From Devosia sp. Root413D1 (GTDB lineage Bacteria > Pseudomonadota > Alphaproteobacteria > Rhizobiales > Devosiaceae): DNA of 64,000 bases. Shown here piece by piece: positions 42,855 through 53,042 of the stretch. The notes beneath the pieces were generated by a model. The model did not search any database. It had not been told where the DNA came from and worked only from the letters and a program-made list of their open reading frames with translations. Location of the stretch: assembly GCF_001425235.1 (NCBI RefSeq), contig NZ_LMEA01000002.1:17974-81973 (forward strand). Direction: 5' to 3'. Position 1 is the first letter of the stretch, and every line of letters starts with the position of its first letter. Position numbers and translations under genes: made by a program.

Positions 42855-44036
42855 TCACGGCTGGCCGCGCGCGGCGCTGCCACCCGAAAAGATGCGTTCG
42901 CGCGCATGCTGCAGCGCCAGGTGCAGCGCGCCGGAGCGCACCGCGTCGTCGTCGACGCCGGAGGTGACGATCTCAGGCGAGGCGATGTTGATGCCTTGAA
43001 GACTTTGCGCCACGGCCTGCGCCAGGGCTTTGCCGCCGGCGCGGCCGGTGGGGCCGCCGAGCACCACCATGTGCGGATCGAGCACCGCGATAGCACCCAT
43101 CAGGCCGCGGCCGACAATGCCGCCCAGTTCGGCGAAGAATGCGCCGTTGCCGGTATTGGCGGCCTGCCGGATGGCGGCGAGCGTATCGGCGCCGGCAATG
43201 GCGTGACGCCGGCGCAGCGCATCGATGGCGCTCAGGCTCAACGCCTCTTCGAGCGTCGCAAAGCCGCCTTCTGCAGTATCGACCGGCACCAGGATGCCGC
43301 CGATCTCGCCGGCGGCGCCCGTGGTGCCGCGCAGCAGCCGGCCGCCCAGCACCACCCCGGCGCCGACGCCGTCGCCGCTCCAGAACAGCAGGAAGGACTG
43401 CACCCCTGCGGCGGCGCCCGCCGACGTTTCCTCGAGCGCCACGAGGTTCACGTCGTTCTCGATGAGGATGTGGCGGTGCCCGCACAGCTCGCCGAGCATC
43501 TCGGCGATGTGGAAGCCTTCCCAGTTGGGCAGCTGCAGGCCCTTGCGCAGGTTGCCGCTCTCAGCGTCGACGATGCCGGGCAGGCCGACGACGAACTGGT
43601 CGATATGGCGCAGCGAGATGCCCGCCTGGGCGGCGAGGTCGTCGAGCACGCTCTTCAGCCGGCTGCGCGCGTCATAGCGGTCGGCCGGCTCGCAGCTCCA
43701 GTGCACCGAGGCGATCGGCCCGCCGCAGATATCGGCCAGCGCCACGTCGATGCCGTGGTTGGTGACCTCGAGCCCGGCGACGTGACCGCAGCGCGGCTCG
43801 ATCGACCACAGGCCCGCCTTGGGGCCTGACGTGCCTGACTTCTCGCCCGTGCGGGTGATCAGCCCGGCCAGCTCCAGCCGGCGCAGCAGCTCGAACATGG
43901 CGGGCTTGGAGAGCCCAGTGAAGGCCTCGAGCTCCATGCGGGTGAGCGGGCCATCCGAAAGCAGGCGGAACAGCACGGCCTTCTCGTTCAGGGTGCGCAG
44001 GACGCGGGGGCTGCCCGCCAGAAGTGAACTCTCCAT
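42855..44036 (-). CDS. ROK family transcriptional regulator (NagC/XylR/Mlc type)
   Basis: A 393-residue protein with an N-terminal winged helix (about 12-75, MELEAFTGLSKPAMFELLRR) and a ROK sugar-kinase-like domain with SGDGVGAGVVLGGRLLRGTT and GAAGEIGG. The CxCGxxGC zinc motif normally following this position is absent (GGILVPVDTAEGGFATLEEA). The effector is probably a sugar or amino sugar. It is divergent from the binding-protein gene, with inverted repeats in between as candidate operators. Confidence 0.93.
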   Translation of the reverse strand: MESSLLAGSPRVLRTLNEKAVLFRLLSDGPLTRMELEAFTGLSKPAMFELLRRLELAGLITRTGEKSGTSGPKAGLWSIEPRCGHVAGLEVTNHGIDVALADICGGPIASVHWSCEPADRYDARSRLKSVLDDLAAQAGISLRHIDQFVVGLPGIVDAESGNLRKGLQLPNWEGFHIAEMLGELCGHRHILIENDVNLVALEETSAGAAAGVQSFLLFWSGDGVGAGVVLGGRLLRGTTGAAGEIGGILVPVDTAEGGFATLEEALSLSAIDALRRRHAIAGADTLAAIRQAANTGNGAFFAELGGIVGRGLMGAIAVLDPHMVVLGGPTGRAGGKALAQAVAQSLQGINIASPEIVTSGVDDDAVRSGALHLALQHARERIFSGGSAARGQP

Positions 44037-44377
44037 CTCGAACCGTCTGGTAACTTTCTTTCCAGTCTGCTAATCAGGGTTTCACGGTCGCTTGTCAAGG
44101 TGACCGCGACCGCCGGCGCAGCGATGTCGACGCCGTTCTTTACATGCCTGTTCGCGCAGCATTCAGTCAACATACTGAATGTTGTTCAGAGCTATTTGTG
44201 TATCGCGGTATACCTACAGTAAGCCTGAAATATTTCTTGAAGAATGCAATTGACAGTCCAATTGTATCCGATAACGCTAGATACGGGATACAGACCGGCA
44301 GAAGGGGAGCCGGCGCGTCCTGCCTTCGGCGCAATCACAGGGATTGGGGCATGGCCCCTGGATCAGGAGAGATGGAC
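44037..44377. other. divergent control region of the ROK / Dpp-type importer cluster
   Basis: A 341-base stretch without a gene, locally AT-rich from about 44155 to 44290. It contains the inverted repeats at 44161-44189 and, at about 44247-44265, a second dyad caattg-acagtc-caattg that includes a TTGACA-like box. caggagag precedes the ATG at 44378. Confidence 0.5.
44161..44189. promoter_or_regulatory. overlapping inverted repeats, candidate ROK operator
   Basis: ATTCAGT-caacat-ACTGAAT (44161-44180) is a perfect 7-bp-arm palindrome. CTGAA-tgttg-TTCAG (44175-44189) overlaps its right arm, so three half-sites lie in tandem. They sit midway between the divergent ROK and binding-protein genes. 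Confidence 0.55.
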
Positions 44378-45952
44378 ATGGTTGGTTGGAAAATTGCCGC
44401 CGTACTGGCGATTGGAGCGGCCGTAACGACGCCGGCATTCGCCGAGACGCTGCGCTGGGCGCCGCAGCGCGACATCGTTTCGATGGACCCGTATTCGTTC
44501 GGCGATACGTTCACGCTTTCGGTGCTCAACCACGTATACGAGGGCCTCGTCCGCTATGACGAGACGCTGCAGATCGAGCCGGCTTTGGCCGAAAGCTGGG
44601 AAGTGGTGAGCCCCACCAAGTGGCGCTTCAAGCTGCGCCAGGGCGTCAAGTATCACGATGGCGCCGAGTTCACGGCCGATGACGTGCTGGCTTCGCTGAA
44701 GCGCGTCAGCGATCCGACCTCACCGCTGCGCGGGAACCTCCCGGCCTATGTCTCGTCCGAAAAGATCGACGACTACACCGTCGATATCAACGTGACCGAG
44801 AACTACCCGCTGCTGCTCAACGACCTCACCAACATCCACATCTTCGATGGCGGCTGGCTGACCACCAACAATGCCGAGGCGCCGACCGACGTCGCCAAGG
44901 GGGTCGAAGGCTATGCGACCAGCCATGCCAATGGCACCGGGCCGTTCAAGTTCATTTCGCGCCAGCCGGACGTGCAGACGGTGTTCGAGGTCAACCCGGA
45001 ATGGTGGGACGAGCGCCAGCACAACATCGACAAGATCGTGATGACGCCGATCACCTCGTCGGCGACCCGGGTGGCGGCGCTGATCTCGGGCGAGATCGAC
45101 TTCACCAACCAGGCGCCGCTGCAGGATCTGCCGCGGCTCGAAGCAACGGCCGGCCTCAAGGTGCTGTCCAACAGCGAATTGCGGACGATCTTTTTCGTCC
45201 TCAATCAGCGCGACAAGGCGTTCGAGTCCGATGTCACCGACAAGAACCCGCTGCAGGACATCAAGGTCCGCCAGGCGCTCTATCACGCCATCGATGCGGA
45301 CTCGATCCAGAAGGTGGTGATGAGCGGGCTGTCGCGCACCACCGGCTCGCTGGTCTCGCCGGCCATCCCCGGCTACGTGCCGGAGCTGGATGAGCGGCTG
45401 GCCTATGATCCGGAGCTGGCCAAGTCGCTGCTGGCCGAAGCCGGTTACCCGAACGGCTTCTCGTTCTCGTTCCTCTGCCGCAACACCGAGTTCGTCAACG
45501 AAGAGCAGATCTGCCAGGCGGTGGCCGCCATGTGGTCGCGGATCGGGCTGCGCCCCAACCTGAACCTGGGGCCGACCACCATCCAGGACGCCAAGTTCGA
45601 CGCCGGCCAGTTCGATGTCGGCACCCTCGGCTGGGCCAACGAGCCGATGCTCGACAGCTACTCGATCCTGGTGCAGGTCGTGCATTCCAAGACCGGCAAT
45701 GCGGGCGTGTTCAACTGGGGCGGCTGGTCCGACGCCCAGATCGACGCCAACATCGATGAAGCCGGCCGCACCGTCGATCGGGCGACCCGCCTCGACCTGC
45801 AGGCCAAGGCGCTGCTGCGCGCCAACGAACTGTCGATGTTCATTCCGGTGCACCAGCAGCCGATGGCCTGGGCCACCGGCGCCAAGGTGGTGTCGGTGCT
45901 GCAGCTAAACGACAACAAGGCGCGTCACTGGCTGACCCGCATGGCCGAGTAA
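44378..45952 (+). CDS. ABC transporter substrate-binding protein, family 5
   Basis: A 524-residue periplasmic protein with signal peptide (VGWKIAAVLAIGAAVTTPAF, then A-E). LNHVYEGLVRYDETLQIEPA and WRFKLRQGVKYHDGAEFTAD are the family-5 hallmarks. The ATG at 44378 has aggaga at seven bases; one six bases earlier is too close to it. The cluster continues with DppB, DppC, an amidohydrolase, DppD and DppF. The solute is probably an amide- or ring-nitrogen-containing compound processed by the amidohydrolases, but this is inference. Confidence 0.94.
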   Translation: MVGWKIAAVLAIGAAVTTPAFAETLRWAPQRDIVSMDPYSFGDTFTLSVLNHVYEGLVRYDETLQIEPALAESWEVVSPTKWRFKLRQGVKYHDGAEFTADDVLASLKRVSDPTSPLRGNLPAYVSSEKIDDYTVDINVTENYPLLLNDLTNIHIFDGGWLTTNNAEAPTDVAKGVEGYATSHANGTGPFKFISRQPDVQTVFEVNPEWWDERQHNIDKIVMTPITSSATRVAALISGEIDFTNQAPLQDLPRLEATAGLKVLSNSELRTIFFVLNQRDKAFESDVTDKNPLQDIKVRQALYHAIDADSIQKVVMSGLSRTTGSLVSPAIPGYVPELDERLAYDPELAKSLLAEAGYPNGFSFSFLCRNTEFVNEEQICQAVAAMWSRIGLRPNLNLGPTTIQDAKFDAGQFDVGTLGWANEPMLDSYSILVQVVHSKTGNAGVFNWGGWSDAQIDANIDEAGRTVDRATRLDLQAKALLRANELSMFIPVHQQPMAWATGAKVVSVLQLNDNKARHWLTRMAE

Positions 45953-45974
45953 CGCCGGCTAACCACTGCCACTG

Positions 45975-45997
45975 GACCGCCGGGAGATCCGGCGGTC
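45975..45997 (+). terminator. GC hairpin between binding-protein and permease genes
   Basis: A perfect 9-bp stem, GACCGCCGG with CCGGCGGTC and loop GAGAT, lies 22 bases after the stop codon. Same position and type as the other binding-protein/permease hairpins in the window. Confidence 0.6.
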
Positions 45998-46024
45998 TGT
46001 TCCCGTCAGGCTCCGGAGGCGTCG

Positions 46025-47014
46025 GTGCTGCTTCTCATCCTCAAGCGACTGGGCAATGCGGTGATCGTGCTGCTGGCGGTCGCGCTCCTCGCCTTCACGA
46101 TCTTCAAGTTCCTCGGCGACCCGGTGCAGCTGATGCTGAACCCGCAGGCGACGCAGGAGGAGCGCGACATGCTGACCGAGCGGCTCGGCCTCAACGACCC
46201 GGTGCCGCTGCAGTTCGCCAAGTTCGTCTTCAACGCGGTGCAGGGCGAGTTCGGCATGAGCTACCGCAACCAGCTGCCCGTCATGCAGGTGATTGCCGAA
46301 CGCTTCCCCGCGACGCTCGAACTGGTGCTGGTCTCCACCATTGCGGCGCTGCTGATCGGCCTGCCGCTGGGGGTATTCGCGGCGATCAAGGGCGGCACCG
46401 TGCTGGCGCGCATCGCGCACCTCGTCTCAATGATCGGCGTCTCGGTGCCGGCCTTCGTCATCGGCATCGTCTTGATCCTGGTGTTTTCGATCGAGCTGAA
46501 AGTGCTGCCGGCCTTCGGCCGCGGCGAGGTGGTGGACCTCGGCTACTGGACCACCGGGTTCCTCACCGCCAGCGGCCGCGCCGCGCTGGTGATGCCGGCC
46601 ATCTCGCTGGCGCTGTTCCAGATCTCGTTCATCATGCGGCTCGTCACCTCCGAAATGCTCGAGGTGTTGCGCATCGATTTCATCCGCTTTGCCCGGGCCC
46701 GCGGCCTTAAGGCCCGCGCCATCTACTTCCGCCACGCGCTGCGCAACTGCCTGATGCCGGTGGTCACCATCACCGGCATGCTGTTCGGCGACCTCATCGC
46801 CTTCACGCTGGTCACCGAGATCGTGTTCCAGTGGCCGGGCATGGGCTTTCTGTTCGTGCAGTCGGTCCAGTACGTCGATATCCCTGTCATGGCCGCCTAC
46901 CTGATGATCGTCTGCTGCATCTTCATCCTCATCAACCTCATCGTCGACCTGATCTACGTGGTGGTCGACCCGCGGGTGGATCAACTGGTGCGGGGAGGCA
47001 GCAATGGCCGTTGA
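46025..47014 (+). CDS. ABC transporter permease, DppB/OppB type
   Basis: A 329-residue permease starting at a GTG (46025) with ggagg upstream. The N-terminal helix is followed by LGDPVQLMLNPQATQEERDM, a variant of the DppB LxGDP segment. The EAA loop is around RARGLKARAIYFRHALRNCL, and the C-terminus ends NLIVDLIYVVVDPRVD, as is usual for DppB. It overlaps the DppC gene by 11 bases. Confidence 0.94.
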   Translation: MLLLILKRLGNAVIVLLAVALLAFTIFKFLGDPVQLMLNPQATQEERDMLTERLGLNDPVPLQFAKFVFNAVQGEFGMSYRNQLPVMQVIAERFPATLELVLVSTIAALLIGLPLGVFAAIKGGTVLARIAHLVSMIGVSVPAFVIGIVLILVFSIELKVLPAFGRGEVVDLGYWTTGFLTASGRAALVMPAISLALFQISFIMRLVTSEMLEVLRIDFIRFARARGLKARAIYFRHALRNCLMPVVTITGMLFGDLIAFTLVTEIVFQWPGMGFLFVQSVQYVDIPVMAAYLMIVCCIFILINLIVDLIYVVVDPRVDQLVRGGSNGR

Positions 47015-47951
47015 CCAGGCGCCGACCCGCCCGAGCCTCAGCCAGCGGCTTGCCGCGGCCTGGGACAGCGACATCTGCTGGAGCTTCCGGCACAGCCCGC
47101 TGGCCATCGTCTCGGCGGCCCTGCTGCTGCTCGTTGCCTTCACCTCGAGCTTTGCCGAGGTGCTGATGCCGCAGAACCCGTTCGACATGATGCAGCTGTT
47201 TCTCGACAAGGCGAACCTGCCGCCGGTGTGGCTGGAGGGCGGCAGCTGGCCCTATATCCTGGGCACCGACATGCAGGGCCGCGACGTGCTGTCGGCCATC
47301 GTCTACGGCTCGCGCATTTCGCTGTTGATCGGCGCCGCCAGCGTGCTGCTGTCGATGTCGGTGGGGGTGCTGATCGGCCTGTTGTCGGGGTATCTGGGCG
47401 GCATCGTCGACAACCTCTTGATGCGGCTCGGCGATGCGGTGATGTCGATCCCGACGCTCCTGGTGGCGATCCTCGTCAGCGCCATCTTTCGCGGCCTGCT
47501 ACCGCCCGAGTTTCGCGATGCCTTCGCCCCGCTGATCCTGGTGCTGGCGCTGACGCTGACCAGCTGGGTGGTCTATGCCCGCATGGTTCGCGCCGTCACC
47601 ATGGTCGAGGCCGGCAAGGAATATGTGCTGGCGGCCCGTATCATCAAGGTGCCGCGCCGGCGCATCATCCTCAGGCACATCCTGCCCAACGTGCTGGCGG
47701 TGGCGCTGGTCACCGCGACGCTGAACCTCGGCCTCGCCATTCTCGCCGAAGCCACGCTGTCGTTTCTCGGCGTCGGCATGCCGAGCGCCCAGCCGTCGCT
47801 GGGCACGCTGATCCGCATCGGCAACCAGTATTTCTTCTCGGGCACCTGGTGGATCGTGCTGTTCCCCGCCCTGCAGCTCACCCTCATCATTCTCGCCGTG
47901 AACCTCCTCGGTGACTGGCTGCGCGACGCGCTCAACCCCAAGCTGAAATAG
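47004..47951 (+). CDS. ABC transporter permease, DppC/OppC type
   Basis: A 315-residue permease. ILGTDMQGRDVLSAIVYGSR is the GTDxxGRDxxSR signature of DppC, and the EAA loop is in KVPRRRIILRHILPNVLA. The C-terminal NLLGDWLRDALNPKLK is typical. It partners the DppB subunit and precedes the amidohydrolase gene by 11 bases, which embeds a catabolic enzyme inside the transporter operon. Confidence 0.95.
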   Translation: MAVDQAPTRPSLSQRLAAAWDSDICWSFRHSPLAIVSAALLLLVAFTSSFAEVLMPQNPFDMMQLFLDKANLPPVWLEGGSWPYILGTDMQGRDVLSAIVYGSRISLLIGAASVLLSMSVGVLIGLLSGYLGGIVDNLLMRLGDAVMSIPTLLVAILVSAIFRGLLPPEFRDAFAPLILVLALTLTSWVVYARMVRAVTMVEAGKEYVLAARIIKVPRRRIILRHILPNVLAVALVTATLNLGLAILAEATLSFLGVGMPSAQPSLGTLIRIGNQYFFSGTWWIVLFPALQLTLIILAVNLLGDWLRDALNPKLK

Positions 47952-47962
47952 GACCCAGGCGC

Positions 47963-49153
47963 ATGTTCGACCTCGTGCTTTCCAATGTCTGCCTCAATGG
48001 CGCGCTGACCGATATCGGCATTGCCGGCGGCCGGATCGCCGCCATCGGTCCCGGCCTCGAGGCCGGCGCCGCCACCGTCGAGGACGGCGCAGGGTGCCAG
48101 CTGCTGCCCGGCCTCATCGAGGCGCATACTCATCTCGACAAGAACCTCCTCGAAATGGACTGGGTCGAGAATGTCGTCGCCTCCGACATCAAGGCCAAGA
48201 TCGACAACGAGCGTCATCTGAAGGGCGTCACCGGGCTCGACCCGGCGCGGCAATCGGCCCGGCAGGTGGTGATGTCGATCGCCAAGGGCTCGACCGCCAT
48301 CCGCAGCCATGTCGATATCGACACCCAGTATGGCCTTGCCGGTTTCGAGGGCGTCGCCGCGACGCGGCAGCGCTATGCCGACGCCATCGATATCGAGATC
48401 GTCGCCTTCCCGCAGTCGGGCATGCTGGTCCGGCCGGGCACCATCGAGCTGATGGACGAGGCGCTGCGACAGGGCGCCGACGTGGTCGGCGGCATCGACC
48501 CCTGTTCGATGGACCGCGACCCCAAGGGCCATCTCGACGTGGTGTTCGAGCTGGCGACGAAGCACGGCAAGCCGATCGACATCCACGTGCACGAGCCGCA
48601 CGAGCTCGGCATGTTCACCTTCGAGATGATCATCGAGCGCACCCGGGCGCATGGGCTTGGTGGCAATGTGACGGTGAGCCACGCCTTCGCGCTGGGCGCC
48701 AACGATTATCTCGCGGTTGCAAAACTCCTCGAGCGGATCGCCGAAGCCGGCATCGCGCTGATGTCGACCGGGCCCTCGATGGTGCCGGTGCCGCCGCTGC
48801 TGCGCGCCCTCGATGCCGGCATTACCGTCTGTTCGGGCACCGACGGCATGCGCGATTTCTGGAACCCCTATGGCAATGCCGACATGCTGGAGCGCGCCAG
48901 GATTCTTGCCGAGCGCAACAATCTAAGCCGCGATGCCGAAGTCGAGCGGGCGCTCGAGGTGTGCACCTATGGCGGCGCCAGGGTGATGAAGCTTGCCGAT
49001 TACGGGCTGGAGGTGGGCAATTATGCCGACCTGGTGCTGGTTGCGGGGCGCAACCCGGTCGAGGCCATCGTCACCCTGCCGCCGCGAAAACTGGTGCTGA
49101 AGCGCGGCCGGGTGGTGGCGCGCGACGGCGTGGCGCTGGTGGAGGCGGCATGA
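47963..49153 (+). CDS. amidohydrolase, cytosine-deaminase-like clade
   Basis: A 396-residue TIM-barrel metal hydrolase. The metal ligands are visible: HTH at His55/His57 (EAHTHLDKN), His in DIHVHEPHELG, His in TVSHAFALG, and Asp in CSGTDGMRDFW. HTHLDK and the GTDG region match CodA-like deaminases and N-acyl/ammelide hydrolases. The product is likely released by hydrolysis of an amide or amidine in a ring. It lies between the permease and ATPase genes and overlaps the latter (ATGA). Confidence 0.88.
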   Translation: MFDLVLSNVCLNGALTDIGIAGGRIAAIGPGLEAGAATVEDGAGCQLLPGLIEAHTHLDKNLLEMDWVENVVASDIKAKIDNERHLKGVTGLDPARQSARQVVMSIAKGSTAIRSHVDIDTQYGLAGFEGVAATRQRYADAIDIEIVAFPQSGMLVRPGTIELMDEALRQGADVVGGIDPCSMDRDPKGHLDVVFELATKHGKPIDIHVHEPHELGMFTFEMIIERTRAHGLGGNVTVSHAFALGANDYLAVAKLLERIAEAGIALMSTGPSMVPVPPLLRALDAGITVCSGTDGMRDFWNPYGNADMLERARILAERNNLSRDAEVERALEVCTYGGARVMKLADYGLEVGNYADLVLVAGRNPVEAIVTLPPRKLVLKRGRVVARDGVALVEAA

Positions 49154-50161
49154 TGGCGCTCGCCGAACTCGACACGGGGCGAACGGCAGCTGCCCCCGCG
49201 CCGCTGCTCAGCGTGCGCGAGCTCTCGATCGATTTCGTCACCCGGCGCGGCAGCGTGCGGGCTCTCGACCGCGTCAGCTTCGAGATGGCGCCGGGCGAGG
49301 TGCTGGGGCTGGTGGGTGAATCGGGCGCCGGCAAGTCGCTGTCGGGCAATGCCATTATCGGCCTCATCGATCCGCCCGGCCGGATCAGCGGCGGCGAGAT
49401 CCATCTCGAGGGCCAGCGCATCGATAACCTCGCGCCGGCCGAGATGCGGCGGCTGCGCGGCCGCTCGCTGGCGGCGATCTTTCAGGATCCGCTGACTTCG
49501 CTCGACCCGCTGATGCGTATCGGCGAGCAGCTGACCGAAACCATCCTCACCCACCTGCCGATGAGCCGGCGCGAGGCGCGAGGCCGGGCGCTGGAGCTGC
49601 TGAAGGCGGTAGGCATCCCCGCGCCGGAACTGCGCATCGAGCATTATCCGCACCAGTTCTCGGGCGGCATGCGGCAGCGCGTGGTGATTGCGCTGGCGCT
49701 CAGCGCCGCCCCCAAGCTGATCATCGCCGACGAGCCGACGACGGCGCTCGATGTGTCGATCCAGGCGCAGATCATCACGCTCTTGAAACAGATGTGCCGC
49801 GAGCAGGGCACGGCGATCCTGCTCGTCACCCACGATATGGGCGTCATCGCCGAAACCGCCGACCGGGTGGCGGTGATGTATGCCGGGCGGCTGATCGAGG
49901 TCGGTCCGGTCGAGGAGGTGCTGCGGGCGCCGCGACACGTCTACACCGCCGGCCTGATCGGCTCGATCCCGAGCCTGACGCAGCGGCGCGAGCGGCTGGT
50001 GCAGATCGATGGCGCCATGCCGCGCCCCGGCGCGGTGCCATCAGGTTGTCCGTTTGCGCCGCGCTGCCCCAAGCGGATCGACAAATGCAGCGAGCGGCCC
50101 GAGCTGATGGCATTCGGTAACAGCCAGGCCGCCTGCTGGCGCGCCGGCGAGGAGCATTTCT

Positions 50162-50169
<8 letters not shown>
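49150..50169 (+). CDS. dipeptide/oligopeptide-type ABC transporter ATPase (DppD)
   Basis: A 339-residue ATPase. Walker A is GESGAGKSLSGNA, the signature FSGGMRQRVVIALAL and Walker B LIIADEPTTALDVS. The C-terminal cysteine region GCPFAPRCPKRIDKC is the DppD/OppD oligopeptide domain, which often binds an iron-sulfur cluster. The ATG at 49150 overlaps the amidohydrolase stop. The frame is open far upstream, but that region is the shadow of the amidohydrolase gene. Confidence 0.94.
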
Positions 50170-51161
<992 letters not shown>

Positions 51162-51163
<2 letters not shown>

Positions 51164-51230
51164 AGCGCTTTCAGGAAAAGTTGCAGACTTTTCCGGTTCG
51201 AAAGCGCGACAAAATCAACAACCTAGAGCG
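51162..51230 (+). repeat. agcgctttcagg dispersed repeat, copy 1
   Basis: agagcgctttcaggaaaagt, then tgcagacttttccggttcga and aagcgcgac. It starts within the DppF stop codon. The inner part aaaagt-tgcag-actttt is a hairpin and the outer gcgctttc/gaaagcgc pair a second one. A near-identical copy is at 62613-62680. Confidence 0.75.
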
Positions 51231-51280
51231 TTTCGACGTCTCATTTAGACGGTGAAGCGTTCTACCCGGCGAGGCTCACC

Positions 51281-52765
51281 ATGACCCTGACTGGACGCAC
51301 CCTGCTTTCCGCCCGCTGGATCGTCGGCCATGCCGGCGGCCGCCACACCCTGGTGCATTGCGGCGAAATCGTCTTCGAGGGGGGCGAGGTGATCTTCGTC
51401 GGCCACGGCTTTGCCGGCGAGGTGGCGCGGCGCATCGACTATGGCGAGGCGCTGATCAGCCCGGGCTTTGTCGATCTCGATGCGCTGTCGGATCTCGATA
51501 CGACAGTGTTTTCCTACGACAACCACCCGGACTGGCGGAAGGGGCGGACCTGGCCGCAATCCTACATGGAGCGCGGCCCGTTCGAGATGTATTCGCCCGA
51601 GGAGCTGGTGTTCCAGAAGCGGCACGCCTTCAGCCGCCTCATCCGCAACGGCATCACCACGGCGCTGCCTATCGCCTCGCTCTATTATCGCGAGTGGGGG
51701 GAAACCTTCGACGAGTTCGCCGGTGCCGCCGAGGCGGCGGGCGAGCTGGGGCTGCGCGTCTATCTCGGCCCGGCCTACCGCACCGGCAATCCGGTGGTCG
51801 CCGACGATGGCGCGATCTCGCTGTTTTTTGACGAGCCGCGAGGCTTCCGCGGGCTCGACGACGCCATCCGCTTCTGCCGCGAGTATGAGGGGCGGAGTGG
51901 CGGGCTGGTCCGCACCATGCTGGCGCCCGACCGGATCGAGACCTGCACCGCGCGGCTGCTGCAGCGCACCGCCGCCGCGGCGCGGGAACTCGAGGTGCCG
52001 GTGCGCCTCCACAGCAGCCAGGGTGGCTTCGAGCGCGACACCGTGCGGCGCCTCCACGGCATGACCTCGGTCGAGTGGATGGAGAGCCTGGGGTTTCTCA
52101 GCCAGCGGACGCTGCTGCCGCACGGCACCTATGTCAGCCCGTCGCGCAACATGGATGAGCCCGGACGCGACCTCGAGATCGTCGGGCAGCGCGGCGCGGT
52201 GATCATCCATTGCCCGCTGGTGGCGGCACGCCATGGCGATGCGCTGGCGAGCTTTGCCAGCTATCGCGCCGCCGGCATTCGCCTGGGGCTGGGCACCGAT
52301 ACTGCGCCGCCCGACATGATCCTCAACATACAGGTGGGGATGATGGTCAACCGGGTGCTCGATCGCTCCGTCACCACGGTGCGCGCCGAGGATTATTTCG
52401 ATGCGGCGACGCTTGGCGGCGCCGATGCGCTGGGGCGGCCCGACCTCGGGCGGCTCGCGGTCGGCGCCCGCGCCGATCTCATCGTCGTCGACCTCGGCGG
52501 CCCTGACCTCGGGCCGGTGATCGATCCGATCCAGACGCTGATGCTCACCGCCAGCGGCCGCGACATCCGCGACGTCTATATCGACGGCCGGCCGGTGATG
52601 ACCGACCGGATCATCCCCGGCGTCGAGTTCGCCGCCGATGCGAGGCGAGCGCAGCAGCAGTTCGAGCGGTTGATCGCCCAATACCCGCAGCGGACCGTCG
52701 GGCATCCGCCCGTCGAAGAGATTTTCTCGTCGGCCTATCCGATCGTCAGGGGGCCGGCGCCGTGA
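51281..52765 (+). CDS. chlorohydrolase-like amidohydrolase lacking the HxH metal motif
   Basis: A 494-residue protein of the TrzN/AtzB-like amidohydrolase group. The C-terminal half is clear: HSSQGGFERD, LLPHGTYVS, GLGTDTAPPD (metal-site Asp), and the family ending VGARADLIVVDLGG. At the N-terminal metal site, where PGFVDxHxH is expected, the sequence reads PGFVDLDALSDLD (residues 61-73), so both histidines are replaced. It may bind one metal in a different way or have lost hydrolase activity. It is the last gene of the Dpp-type cluster, 117 bases after DppF across a dispersed repeat. Confidence 0.87.
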   Translation: MTLTGRTLLSARWIVGHAGGRHTLVHCGEIVFEGGEVIFVGHGFAGEVARRIDYGEALISPGFVDLDALSDLDTTVFSYDNHPDWRKGRTWPQSYMERGPFEMYSPEELVFQKRHAFSRLIRNGITTALPIASLYYREWGETFDEFAGAAEAAGELGLRVYLGPAYRTGNPVVADDGAISLFFDEPRGFRGLDDAIRFCREYEGRSGGLVRTMLAPDRIETCTARLLQRTAAAARELEVPVRLHSSQGGFERDTVRRLHGMTSVEWMESLGFLSQRTLLPHGTYVSPSRNMDEPGRDLEIVGQRGAVIIHCPLVAARHGDALASFASYRAAGIRLGLGTDTAPPDMILNIQVGMMVNRVLDRSVTTVRAEDYFDAATLGGADALGRPDLGRLAVGARADLIVVDLGGPDLGPVIDPIQTLMLTASGRDIRDVYIDGRPVMTDRIIPGVEFAADARRAQQQFERLIAQYPQRTVGHPPVEEIFSSAYPIVRGPAP

Positions 52766-52794
52766 GCCGCCATGCGCACGGAACTCTCCGTGGT

Positions 52795-52925
52795 CCTCCA
52801 CCGTGAAACGGGGGAGGGGGACCAGCGAAGCTGGTGGAGGGGGCGGCCACAAACACCGGCGCGTGCTGTCGCCCCCTCCACCGCCTTCGGCGGTCCCCCT
52901 CCCCCGCTGCGCGGTGGAGGAGCAC
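52795..52925. repeat. long GC-rich inverted repeat, about 130 bases
   Basis: The left arm (cctccaccg, cgggggagggggacc, tggagggggcg) recurs inverted on the right (cgccccctcca, ggtccccctcccccg, cggtggagg). The arms are about 50 bases each with small mismatched loops. The transcript would fold into a long hairpin ending the amidohydrolase message. Confidence 0.75.
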
Positions 52926-53042
52926 CGAGAGCCCGGTGGCTCGGCTTCGCCCGCCCACACAAGTCCACCGATGATCGATCTCATCCCGTGTGAACCGCCA
53001 CGGCTTGCGCTATAGGGGGGCCACCTCGTGACAGGACGCGAA

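Noticed and set aside
48094-49149. A 350-codon N-terminal extension of the DppD-type ATPase
   Set aside because: It is out of frame with, and inside, the amidohydrolase gene; the ATG at 49150 gives an ATGA overlap and a normal-length protein.
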